Of a DNA stretch of 64,000 bases, positions 44,450 through 53,056 are shown piece by piece. The stretch lies in NCBI GenBank assembly GCA_963663675.1, contig OY760498.1, positions 2,356,001-2,420,000 of the forward strand. The letters are read 5' to 3'. The first letter of the stretch is position 1, and every line of letters begins with the position of its first letter. This DNA comes from CAINVV01 sp963663675 (lineage in GTDB: Bacteria; Bacteroidota; Bacteroidia; Bacteroidales; Prolixibacteraceae). Made by a program: the position numbers and the translations under genes. Under the pieces are notes generated by a model. That model did no database searches and was not told where the DNA came from. It saw nothing but the letters and a program-made list of their open reading frames with translations.

Positions 44450-44685
44450 CGCACTCTAGTAATTTTTTCTATAATAAATGTACTACATGGAGCAATGGAC
44501 AAAGGGGGACCAGAAGGCGTATTCTACTAAGCCAAAAGGACTATTTTGAATAGGTATAAAGGAGTAAGAGGATATCCGCCAAAAGGAGTAGTGCTTCGGA
44601 TATGATCAACAAATATGGGAAAATGGACACAACCAGATTAATGTTCAAAATGCTATAATCATCCACCTGTCTGCCAATCAACTTT

Positions 44686-45333
44686 TCACACCTCCACCAT
44701 TTTGTTTTTTATGGCGTAAAGGATTAACCCGGGAGTATTTTTGCACTTTGTTTTTTCCAGCAATTTCGACCGGTGGCATTTTGCTGTCTTTGGGCTGATA
44801 AAGAGTTCTTTCGCTATTTCTTCATTGGTTAAACCGAGACAAATCCGTTGCAGCACATCTAATTCCCTGGTCGTAATAGCTTTATTTTCAATGGTTTTAA
44901 CAATGTTTTTACTGCCAATGTTTTTTATGATCTTTCTCAGAAGTTCGTTCGAAAAATAGCTTTCACCTGCCATGACATCATGAATAGCTTTTTCAAGTTC
45001 GTTGATGCCGCTCGATTTCAGGATAAATCCCTTTACGCCAAGGTTGACAATTTTATAATAATATTCTTCGTCCCCAAACATTGTGAAAACAATAATCTTT
45101 AAATGGGGTATCAGTTTCATGGCCTCTTGGGTCGCTTCAATCCCGTTCATAGTAGGCATGTCGATATCCATTATAACCAGATCGGGTTTGAGGTGCGAAA
45201 GAAGTTCTATGAATTCAAGGCCATTGGATGCTTCACCAATTACTGTAGCAATACCCTCAATGTTAAGAAGGGATTTTAAACCCTGCCGGAAGATTAAATG
45301 GTCATCTACAATAATTATATCTGGCTTTTTCAT
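44686..45333 (-). CDS. NarL/LuxR-family response regulator
   Basis: 215 residues. Receiver: IIIVDDHLIFRQGLKSLL, Asp in DLVIMDIDMPTMNGIEA (about 56), Lys in NLGVKGFILKSSGINELEKAI (about 107). HTH: TTRELDVLQRICLGLTNEEIAKELFISPKTAKCHRSKLLEKT (about 150-195), the typical LuxR/GerE helix-turn-helix. It begins 33 bp after the six-PAS kinase and is its probable partner. Confidence 0.9.
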   Translation of the reverse strand: MKKPDIIIVDDHLIFRQGLKSLLNIEGIATVIGEASNGLEFIELLSHLKPDLVIMDIDMPTMNGIEATQEAMKLIPHLKIIVFTMFGDEEYYYKIVNLGVKGFILKSSGINELEKAIHDVMAGESYFSNELLRKIIKNIGSKNIVKTIENKAITTRELDVLQRICLGLTNEEIAKELFISPKTAKCHRSKLLEKTKCKNTPGLILYAIKNKMVEV

Positions 45334-45366
45334 ACATTTTGAGATCAGAATTCAAAAGTAATTATT

Positions 45367-48300
45367 TTAAATTACAACAATCTGGTAATCGACACCCTCT
45401 CCCGGTTTGCTGAACATTGTGATCTTTCCTCCAATGTTTTTAATACGGTTCAATAGATTAAACAACCCTAATCCGTTATGATCTGATAGCTTTTCTTCAT
45501 AATTAAAGCCAATACCATCATCGGTATATCGTATCTGAAGTTCACTTTCGCAATCATTTAGCGTGATAGTAATGTTGTTGGCCCCCGCATGTTTTATGGT
45601 GTTGTTGATACATTCAATGATGGCACGGTATAAGGTTGTTTCAATTTCACTATCTAATCGCCTGGCGACGTTGCTTTGAATTGAAATTTTGATTGGAGAA
45701 GATTCTGACAAGTGATCTGCAAAACCCTGAATAGCAGAGGTTAATCCAAAATTTGCAAGGATATGCGGACTCAGCCTGTTCGATATTTCTTTCACAGTTG
45801 CAATTGATTCCTCGAGTATCCCTTGTGCCTCTTTAATAATTTCGTCCTGCGATTTATTGCTTTTGGGCCTTTGTGACCATTGCAGATATAGCTTTATGGT
45901 CGACAGCAATGGCCCTAAACCGTCGTGTAGTTCTTTGGAAAAATAAGCCCTTTCCTTTTCTTCTGTCTGGACAATCGCTTTGATGATGTTTTTCTGAATT
46001 TGTATTTTCTCTGAGATATCCTGTACAGTGCCCATCCACCTTTTAGGTTGACCGGTATTATCGTATATCCCTTCTGCCTGTTCATGAACGCTGCGTTCTG
46101 CCCTGTCAGGCAGGATTATCCGGTGATCAATGCTAAAAAATGGATGCTGATCCCACGCCGATGTTATGGCTTCCTGCAAAAGCGACTGGTCATCAGGGTG
46201 TACACAGTTGAGAAAACCTTCAATCGTAGGTTTAATTTCGCCTGGAGCGAACCCAAATATGCGGAAAGTCTCATCTGACCACCACAATTTTTGTGTCATT
46301 TCTTCAAATGTCCAACTGCCAATATGGGCGATTTGCTGGGCTTTGGCCAGTGACGATTCGCTCTCACGCAGCGCCGCCTCTGCCAGTTTGCGTCTGGTGA
46401 TGTCATGAGCAACAATAAGCCGGTAATTTTCATCCTGTACAATTATATTCTCTGCTGATAACAAAACATGTTTGATGTCACCGTTCTTTGCTTTTAAACT
46501 GACTTCTGCATTCGCGATATTCCCATTATTATCTGCCTTTTTTAATAGGACATTTATTGATTCGTCAGAAAAAATACCCAGATCTGATTCTGATGTCCCA
46601 ATTACTTCATCTTTATTATATCCGAGCAAAGTGTAAAATGCTTCATTTACCTCAACGTATTTATTGTCGGCCAAACATCTTAAGCCACAGGCCGAAGGAC
46701 TGAGATAAAATATTTTCGAAAACTTTTCTTCCGAAAATTTGATTTTGGAAATGTCTTTTGTAACGTAAAAAATTACTGTTTTGCTGTCCCACAATCCATG
46801 CGATGCTTTTGATTCAACCGGAATCTTAACACCCGATTTAGTAATAACCGGCAGATTACAGGTATCTGATATTCCGCTTAAGATTTCACCAACTATGACC
46901 GCGACTTCATCATGCAGTTCAGGTGGATAGACCATGAGAACTGATTTCCCGGTAATTTCTTCCGTTGTGTAGCCCAGACGATCAATAACTGTATTGTTGG
47001 TATGAATTATATTTCCTAGTTCATCCAGCACAAAGAGAAAATCATCTATTGTATTGAAAAAAGTTTCATAATTCTGACGGGTCTTCTGAATGGCAGCATT
47101 CGATTCCAATAATTCAGAAGTTCTTTCATTCACACGATCTTCGAGCTCTTCATTTAGATGCTGCAGTTTTTCTTCCGTCTTTTTGCGCTCAGTGAAATCA
47201 AGAAAAGAAGCGTAAGTCCCAGTGAATTTACCATTCTCAAAATCTGGCGTTGCTGTAATAATAAGATCCTTTTTACTTCCGTCTTTTAAAACTATTTCAT
47301 GTTCAAAAACGCTGCTTTCCCCTTGACGACGTTTCTTCGATTCGTTTTTTATTAATTCAATATTGCTGTCGGAAAGAAAATTCTTTAAACATTTTCCCCT
47401 TAATTCCCCAATATTTAACCCAAATATTTCTTCAGCTGCCCGATTTGCAAAAACGAACGTTTCTTCGTCGTTTACAAAAACAACACCTTCACCTATATTT
47501 TCAACTAATGAACGATATCTCTCTTCGCTTTTCTTCAGATCCTCTTCTGACTGCTTACGTTGGGTGATGTCCTCATGGACTGAAATCAATACTTTCCCGA
47601 ATTGTGAATGATCGTAAAGTGAAACCTTCGCGTAGCTCCAAAAAGCTGTGCCGTCTTTCCTGATATTGTTTACTTCTCCATTCCAGAAACCATTTTCCAA
47701 CAAATTATCCATGATTTCTTTTACAGTCTCTTTTGGACTTTTAGCTGCAGGGGCATTGACTACTGAGACGTGTTTGTTCAGCATTTCACCTCGCTCGTAG
47801 CCAAACAGTTCATCGAATTGTAAATTTGTATAGACAATTTCACCATCCTCCAATCTGACAATGTAAACAGCCTCAACCATATTTCTCAATATCTCACTTT
47901 GAAGGCGCAATTCTGCATCTCCCCGCTTCCGTTGTGTGATATCCTGAATGGTTGACAGATAGTACAATATTTTATTATTCGCATCGCGAAACAAGTTAAT
48001 ATTAACCTCACCCCATAAAATATTGCCATCCTTACTGATGAATCGCTTTTCAAAATAAAAAGATTCTATTTCCCCGCGTAACATCTGTTCACCCTCCTTT
48101 ATTCCGAGTTCAGTATCTTCGGGATGGGTGATATCTAAAAATGTTTTCCTGGTCAGTTCATCCTCCGTGTAGCCGACAAAATCACAGAAAGCCGCATTAC
48201 ATCTGATAAAATATTTATCAGGACCTACTATAACTGATCCGACAGGTGACCGATCAAAGAACATGTAGACTTTGGCTTCAATCGCTATGACAGTATCATT

Positions 48301-48747
48301 GGCCCTGGCTATTTCGTCATATGACTCTTTGAGTAGTTCATTATTTTTGATAATTGTCTGCTTCTGATCGAAAAGGTCAAGAAAAACTTTAATTTTACTT
48401 GTCAGGATCTTATTATTCACCGGCTTAAAGATAAAATCAACAGCCCCGGAATCATATCCTTTAAAAACGTCTGTTTCGTTGAATTCGCTGGCAGTCAGAA
48501 AAATAACCGGAACTTCGTTGCCAGCCCTTTCTTTGTTTAATTCTGTTGCAAGTTCAAATCCATTCATCCCGGGCATCCTGACATCAATGATCGCCAATGC
48601 CAGTTCAATACCACGGGTTTTCTGCAGTGCCTCCTGACCGGAAAGTGCATTTATAAGATTAACATTGATTTTCCTGATGATGGCTCCAAGTAAAGCCAGA
48701 TTCACGCGATTGTCATCAACAATCAAAAGATTTGGAAGGTGATTCAT
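45367..48747 (-). CDS. Soluble hybrid sensor: receiver, six PAS domains, NarX-type histidine kinase
   Basis: 1126 residues without a signal peptide or transmembrane helices. N-terminal receiver (about 1-130: LLIVDDNRVNLALL, Asp in LAIIDVRMPGMNG, Lys in FIFKPVNNK). Then six PAS/PAC units ending in DITQRKRG, DITQRKQS, DFTERKKT, DISKIKFS, DITRRKLA and DISEKIQ. A HisKA_3 dimerisation region follows with His in FSKELHDGLGPLLSTIKLYLQW (about 910), and an HATPase with N box IIECINNTIKHAGA and GLGLFNLLNRIKNIGG at the end. The multiple PAS domains suggest several intracellular or redox cues. An adjacent NarL regulator is its likely target. Confidence 0.9.
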   Translation of the reverse strand: MNHLPNLLIVDDNRVNLALLGAIIRKINVNLINALSGQEALQKTRGIELALAIIDVRMPGMNGFELATELNKERAGNEVPVIFLTASEFNETDVFKGYDSGAVDFIFKPVNNKILTSKIKVFLDLFDQKQTIIKNNELLKESYDEIARANDTVIAIEAKVYMFFDRSPVGSVIVGPDKYFIRCNAAFCDFVGYTEDELTRKTFLDITHPEDTELGIKEGEQMLRGEIESFYFEKRFISKDGNILWGEVNINLFRDANNKILYYLSTIQDITQRKRGDAELRLQSEILRNMVEAVYIVRLEDGEIVYTNLQFDELFGYERGEMLNKHVSVVNAPAAKSPKETVKEIMDNLLENGFWNGEVNNIRKDGTAFWSYAKVSLYDHSQFGKVLISVHEDITQRKQSEEDLKKSEERYRSLVENIGEGVVFVNDEETFVFANRAAEEIFGLNIGELRGKCLKNFLSDSNIELIKNESKKRRQGESSVFEHEIVLKDGSKKDLIITATPDFENGKFTGTYASFLDFTERKKTEEKLQHLNEELEDRVNERTSELLESNAAIQKTRQNYETFFNTIDDFLFVLDELGNIIHTNNTVIDRLGYTTEEITGKSVLMVYPPELHDEVAVIVGEILSGISDTCNLPVITKSGVKIPVESKASHGLWDSKTVIFYVTKDISKIKFSEEKFSKIFYLSPSACGLRCLADNKYVEVNEAFYTLLGYNKDEVIGTSESDLGIFSDESINVLLKKADNNGNIANAEVSLKAKNGDIKHVLLSAENIIVQDENYRLIVAHDITRRKLAEAALRESESSLAKAQQIAHIGSWTFEEMTQKLWWSDETFRIFGFAPGEIKPTIEGFLNCVHPDDQSLLQEAITSAWDQHPFFSIDHRIILPDRAERSVHEQAEGIYDNTGQPKRWMGTVQDISEKIQIQKNIIKAIVQTEEKERAYFSKELHDGLGPLLSTIKLYLQWSQRPKSNKSQDEIIKEAQGILEESIATVKEISNRLSPHILANFGLTSAIQGFADHLSESSPIKISIQSNVARRLDSEIETTLYRAIIECINNTIKHAGANNITITLNDCESELQIRYTDDGIGFNYEEKLSDHNGLGLFNLLNRIKNIGGKITMFSKPGEGVDYQIVVI

Positions 48748-48798
48748 ATGACCCTGTCGAAAAATGCAATATACAAATTAATTGATATTAATCGCAAT

Positions 48799-49215
48799 GT
48801 TAAATTAGGTTTCTTCTCTCCAAACGGCAGGTGGAGAAAGCATAGCTTCTCCGGACACCTTTACCAGCCGGCTTCGGAATGGATATCCTTGCCCGGTCAC
48901 ACTCCCGTTGATGCAGATAAAAACGTTCTTAATCACCTGAAGGAAGATCCTTTCGGCAGGCAGGTTTCCTTTTTTAAAGTTAAAACGGAAGAAGGAACTA
49001 CTCTCGACGAATGGATGGTCACGGCCCACGCAGCCGTGAATCGCGCAAATCCGTTTACAGGCAGATCGGCAGGTTGAATATCCGGAATTTGGCTCCGGGA
49101 GCCGAAGAGGTCGTCAAATGGGAATTCTGCGATACCAGCCGGGTGGCAGCACACGGATGGAGGAGGGTCTTCAACGCTTAGCCTGGTGTTCCGGTTTCCG
49201 GGTGAAATAGTGTAA
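48799..49215 (+). pseudogene. Decayed S9B dipeptidyl peptidase (DPP IV-like) gene fragment
   Basis: Three frames carry consecutive pieces of an S9B prolyl oligopeptidase. The first (48799-about 49030) gives KLGFFSPNGRW ... EWISLPGH ... VSFFKVKTEEGTTLDEWMVT, the end of the propeller and start of the hydrolase domain. Next, from about 49036 in another frame, RESRKSVYRQIGRLNIRNLAP and EEVVKWEFCDTSRVAAHGW, and then after another shift GGGSSTLSLVFRFPGEI, the nucleophile-elbow region GWSGGGSST of active enzymes. An internal deletion (about 40 residues) and at least two frameshifts inactivate it, and both ends are missing. A short open frame over the first piece (48739-49077) is therefore not a real gene. 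Confidence 0.75.
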
Positions 49216-49321
49216 ACATAACTTCTAACAACTCCTGAACATGACCAACCCGTCTTAATTTTAGATGCCTGGCATAAAGAACCATGAACTGACATCATGA
49301 ATTAGGGTAATTCCCAAAATC

Positions 49322-49861
49322 CTATTCTATGATCCTCCCGTCAGAATAGTAACATTTCCCGGTCCAGGTATCAATATAGGTAAGTTTTTCCAGGGGAGCA
49401 TACCTGCTAGAACAGTACTGATGATTTATAAATATTAATAAAACACAGACAATGATTGAGATGCCCAAAATCCAGGCAGCTTTAACAATGCTCTTCCCCA
49501 ATTGATTATTTTCACCGGCATTCTTTTCAATGGAGCTCTTTTCACTGGAGCTCCTTTCTGTTTCTGCCTCTGTTACCTTTACTACTTCTGCCTTACTTTT
49601 CTTTACAGGTTTTGATTCTATTTGAACGGGTTCAGGAATCAGGCTACGTCTTTTCTTCATCAATTTGGCGATTCCCCAAACAAATAACACAAGAAATAGG
49701 GCGGAGAGCAGAACCATTATTGTCAGGTAAAGATTCTCTCCTACCCAACGGTAGGCATTGGTAATTATCTGCCCATTTGCTCTGCTACCGAGAGCCAGCA
49801 CGGGAAACAGGTTACCTATCATAAAAATAAATGAGAAAGTAAAAGCAAATTTCAATTTCAT
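49322..49861 (-). CDS. Hypothetical membrane protein
   Basis: 179 residues. A signal peptide-like start (LKFAFTFSFIFMIGNLFPVLALG), a transmembrane helix at about 45-68 (YLTIMVLLSALFLVLFVWGIA), a highly charged Lys/Glu/Ser linker (KKRRSLIPEPVQIESKPVKK ... SSSEKSSIEKNAGENNQ), and a second helix at about 127-147 (AWILGISIIVCVLLIFI) with a short tail containing two Cys and Tyr-rich TWTGKCYYSDGR. I do not recognise the family. It lies between a pseudogene and an orphan gene. Confidence 0.55.
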   Translation of the reverse strand: MKLKFAFTFSFIFMIGNLFPVLALGSRANGQIITNAYRWVGENLYLTIMVLLSALFLVLFVWGIAKLMKKRRSLIPEPVQIESKPVKKSKAEVVKVTEAETERSSSEKSSIEKNAGENNQLGKSIVKAAWILGISIIVCVLLIFINHQYCSSRYAPLEKLTYIDTWTGKCYYSDGRIIE

Positions 49862-50389
49862 AATGGGTTAATTTGATTGTTGAGCCTGTAAACCATGCAA
49901 TTGGCTGATGCAGCAACAAATATATGAAATTGGTAATGAATTAACAATTAATGTAAATATAATCAGTTTATCTTTCTCAAATTAACATAATGCTCTGATA
50001 ACTGCTTAATTTTTTTGAGTTTCGATAACAGTGGCACAAAAATCATTCATTTTACCATGTGCAGGAATTTTGAATTCTGCCGGGTTATAAAGGTTATTGC
50101 TGTAGGCAAAAATACAACCCCCAAATTGAGACGGTAAATGATTCAAAATGAAAATTCTTAATCATTCTTCTTTTTTCTAAATCATTAAGAACAATATATA
50201 AATGTTAAGTCGCTGATATATAACAATTTAATACAATTTCAGATAACTCATTACTTTTCCAACCCTACTATTCATCTGCAATTCATGTAAGTGATTTACC
50301 TACATCAAAATAAGATTTTCCGAACCAACTTTTACCTTTTCTCTTATATCCCCTGCATTTCAGCAAAACTAATTTTACACAAATTATCA
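49862..50389. other. Long AT-rich intergenic stretch
   Basis: About 530 bp with no convincing gene. One imperfect inverted repeat (TTCTTAATCATT at 50155 with AATCATTAAGAA at 50180, one mismatch) is the only clear structure. A longer frame starting at 50291 belongs to the next gene only if translation begins upstream of its better ATG. Confidence 0.4.
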
Positions 50390-50650
50390 ATGAATGGATC
50401 ATCGGAATATTTTAGACTGCAGATGACTTACAGGCAATTAAAAAGGAAATTGGGTAAAGAACCATTGTACATTTACAGTGAATATAAGGAATGTGCGATG
50501 AGAACAGAAATCGTAAATGGTGAGACTGTTTATTTCATAAAGTTCAAAGACAGACATGAGATCAAGGCAATTTATAGCAGTAAACTTGTAGCAGAGGCTC
50601 TTCTTGGTGATCCGGAGATTATTACCCCGGAAGAATATGAAAGATATTGA
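50390..50650 (+). CDS. Small hypothetical protein
   Basis: 86 residues from the ATG at 50390 (MNGSSEYFRLQMTYRQLKRKLGKEPLYIYSEYKECAMRT is the opening region; 50423 is an alternative start). It is cytosolic, with mixed alpha/beta composition: EIVNGETVYFIKFKDRHEIKAIYSSKLVAEALLGDPEIITPEEYERY at the end. The pattern of conserved-looking charge and hydrophobic alternation suggests a real gene. I know no family. It has no obvious operon partner. Confidence 0.5.
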   Translation: MNGSSEYFRLQMTYRQLKRKLGKEPLYIYSEYKECAMRTEIVNGETVYFIKFKDRHEIKAIYSSKLVAEALLGDPEIITPEEYERY

Positions 50651-50750
50651 CCGGCAAATTTCCTGATCATACTGATCTCAATAGCATATCGTATACAACC
50701 TGGCCGAAATTTCAGCTTTCAATGATTCATTTCAGATGGTCATAAAATGA

Positions 50751-50899
50751 GGTTGTCTCAAAAGCCAAATAAATAAACCACAGAGGACACAAAGTAATTT
50801 CGCAGAGTTCACAAAGAGATTAAATATCAATATCTTAACTTTGTGAACTTTGCGCCTTCTTTGCGCACTTTGCGGTAAAAACGGACATTTGAGACAACC
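50751..50899. mobile_element. MITE-like palindromic element (149 bp)
   Basis: Terminal inverted repeats GGTTGTCTCAAA (50751-50762) and TTTGAGACAACC (50888-50899) are perfect over 12 bp. Inside, CGCAGAGTTCACAAAG (50801-50816) pairs with CTTTGTGAACTTTGCG (50839-50854) with one mismatch, so the element folds into a long hairpin. It encodes no protein. GGTTGTCTCA-type ends recall insertion-sequence termini, and ACCACAGAG...CTTTGCG repeats are common in environmental bacteria. I see no clear target-site duplication. Confidence 0.7.
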
Positions 50900-51004
50900 A
50901 CATTTTTTATCGGTTTCTCAAAAATGAGAACATTTTAGATCAGCCTAAATTAATTGGAAAAATTTTGTAGCTTAAGCCCTGTTTAAAAATCTCAACTACT
51001 AACT

Positions 51005-53053
51005 ATGAAGCAGGTCATTTTAGCTTTCCTGTTGGCGCTTTTCATTGGCCGGTCAGGCAAATGTGAAGTGCCGGTATCCGGTTCAACATCTGATGTTTCT
51101 GTCAGAAAATGGGTGGAAAAACACTTTGCCAAAGGAGAAACTCCCCCATTTTCCTTCGTCTACGGTGGTAAGAATTCGAACGAATTCATAAAAGATTGGC
51201 AATTTCGCGCAGAGAAACTTAAGTCCGGGAATCCTGACAAAGATGAGACTGTTTTTACTTACACCGATTCAAAGAGCGGATTGCAGGTTCGTTGTTTTGT
51301 TACCTGTTTCAATGATTTCGAGGCTGTTGAATGGGTTATCAGGATGTCCAATACATCCGGTCAGGCAACACCTCTTATTGAGAAAGCTGCTGTAATCGAT
51401 GAATCGTTTTCTGCAGGTACAACCGGCAGTTTCATCCTGCACCACAACAAAGGAAGTAATGCTGACAGAAGTGATTTTCAGCCAATTGACGAGACGTTGC
51501 AAGCTGGTAAAAACATTTACCTCACCCCCACCGGCGGGCGATCATCCGACACGTCCGCATTTCCATTTTTCAACCTGGAAATGCCCGGGAACCAAGGGAT
51601 TATGGTTGCGGTGGGTTGGACAGGAAAATGGTATGCAGATGTTGTACAATCCGGAAGCCAGTCTGTAACACTGAAATCAGGGATGGAGAAAATGCAGTTG
51701 TCACTATATCCGAATGAAGAAATCCGAACCCCGGAAATTTGTCTTCTTTTCTGGAAAGGTGACGACCGAATGATCGGACACAACCGTTTCAGGCAATTTA
51801 TTCTGGCACACCATTCCCGTAAAATAAATGGTTCCTTCGCGGAATATCCGTTATCCGGAAGTTTTGACTACGGCGACCCTGCCCCTTGCGGTGAATACAA
51901 CTGTCTGACAGAGGAATTTGCCATCGCTCTGGTAAAAAGATATCAGCAATTCAGGATATTACCCGAACTTTTCTGGCTGGATGCAGGCTGGTATACCGGT
52001 TGCGGGTGGGATAAAGAGAAAGGGGGATGGTGGGAAAATGTCGGAAACTGGTCGGTTGACAAAGAACGATTCCCAAACGGACTGAGGCCCATTGCCGATG
52101 CTGTACACGGTGCAGGAGCGAAATTCATGGTCTGGTTTGAACCTGAACGTGTCAGGCCGGGCACCCAGCTCGACAAAGAACATCCTGAGTGGCTCACTAA
52201 ATTAAAAGGAAGAGATGATTTCCTGTTTGACCTGGGAAACAAGGATGCCAGAATATGGCTTACTAATCATATTTCAGATATGATCAGAAAGGAAGGTATT
52301 GATTATTACCGGCAGGATTTCAATTTTGACCCTATGCCCTACTGGGAAGCTTCCAACAGCCCGGGCAGGATAGGAATTCCTGAAATAAGACATATCGAAG
52401 GCCTGTATGCTTACTGGGACAGCTTACTTGTCCGCTTTCCCAAATTATTGATAGACAATTGCGCCAGCGGCGGAAGAAGAATCGATCTGGAAACGACCTC
52501 ACGAAGCGCTCCTTTGTGGAGAACCGATTACCAGTATGGTGAACCCAATGGTTACCAGTGTCATACGTATGGTTTGAATTTTTACCTCCCGATTCATGGA
52601 ACTGCTATCTATAAAACTGACAGTTATACCTTCCGTTCAGGACTCGGTGGCACTGCAGTAATGAACTGGGAAATTACTGGCCGCGAATCTGAATCAATAC
52701 CTGCCATACAAAAAAGAATCAAGGATTACCTGGGACTCAGGCCTTATTTCTATGGAGATTATTACCCGTTAACTGCATCCAAAACTACAATTCGCGACAA
52801 TTCATGGCTGGCATACCAATTGAACCGGTCTGAAAAAGGAGACGGTATTATACTGGCATTCAGACGCAAAGACTGTTCCGAGGAATCCATCAGGATAAAA
52901 CTCAGGGGCCTCGATCAGAATGCCACCTACCAATTAAATTTCGAAGATTATGGGCTTCAAATGGGCAAAAAAGGGAGTGAACTGATGGATGGAATTGATA
53001 TCTCTATTCCGCTTAAACCGGCCTCCCTGCTTATTCGATACAATAAAATATAA
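51005..53053 (+). CDS. Secreted alpha-galactosidase (GH36/melibiase)
   Basis: 682 residues with a signal peptide (MKQVILAFLLALFIGRSGKC). An N-terminal beta-supersandwich domain (about 30-310) precedes the TIM barrel. LPELFWLDAGWYTGCGWD and KFMVWFEPERVRPGTQL lead to the nucleophile Asp in IDYYRQDFN (about 438), and the acid/base Asp in LWRTDYQYGEPNGYQ (about 510) follows the family signature IDNCASGGRRIDLETTSRS. It hydrolyses alpha-galactosides, probably in the periplasm or on the surface. It is the first of three co-oriented genes; the gap to the next is only 3 bp. A TTCTCA-N4-TGAGAA inverted repeat 75 bp upstream (50915-50930) could be an operator. Confidence 0.9.
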   Translation: MKQVILAFLLALFIGRSGKCEVPVSGSTSDVSVRKWVEKHFAKGETPPFSFVYGGKNSNEFIKDWQFRAEKLKSGNPDKDETVFTYTDSKSGLQVRCFVTCFNDFEAVEWVIRMSNTSGQATPLIEKAAVIDESFSAGTTGSFILHHNKGSNADRSDFQPIDETLQAGKNIYLTPTGGRSSDTSAFPFFNLEMPGNQGIMVAVGWTGKWYADVVQSGSQSVTLKSGMEKMQLSLYPNEEIRTPEICLLFWKGDDRMIGHNRFRQFILAHHSRKINGSFAEYPLSGSFDYGDPAPCGEYNCLTEEFAIALVKRYQQFRILPELFWLDAGWYTGCGWDKEKGGWWENVGNWSVDKERFPNGLRPIADAVHGAGAKFMVWFEPERVRPGTQLDKEHPEWLTKLKGRDDFLFDLGNKDARIWLTNHISDMIRKEGIDYYRQDFNFDPMPYWEASNSPGRIGIPEIRHIEGLYAYWDSLLVRFPKLLIDNCASGGRRIDLETTSRSAPLWRTDYQYGEPNGYQCHTYGLNFYLPIHGTAIYKTDSYTFRSGLGGTAVMNWEITGRESESIPAIQKRIKDYLGLRPYFYGDYYPLTASKTTIRDNSWLAYQLNRSEKGDGIILAFRRKDCSEESIRIKLRGLDQNATYQLNFEDYGLQMGKKGSELMDGIDISIPLKPASLLIRYNKI

Positions 53054-53056
53054 GGA

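Noticed and set aside
48739..49077. 112-codon frame as a new small gene
   Set aside because: It overlaps the kinase start on the other strand and its sequence is the first piece of a broken S9B peptidase.
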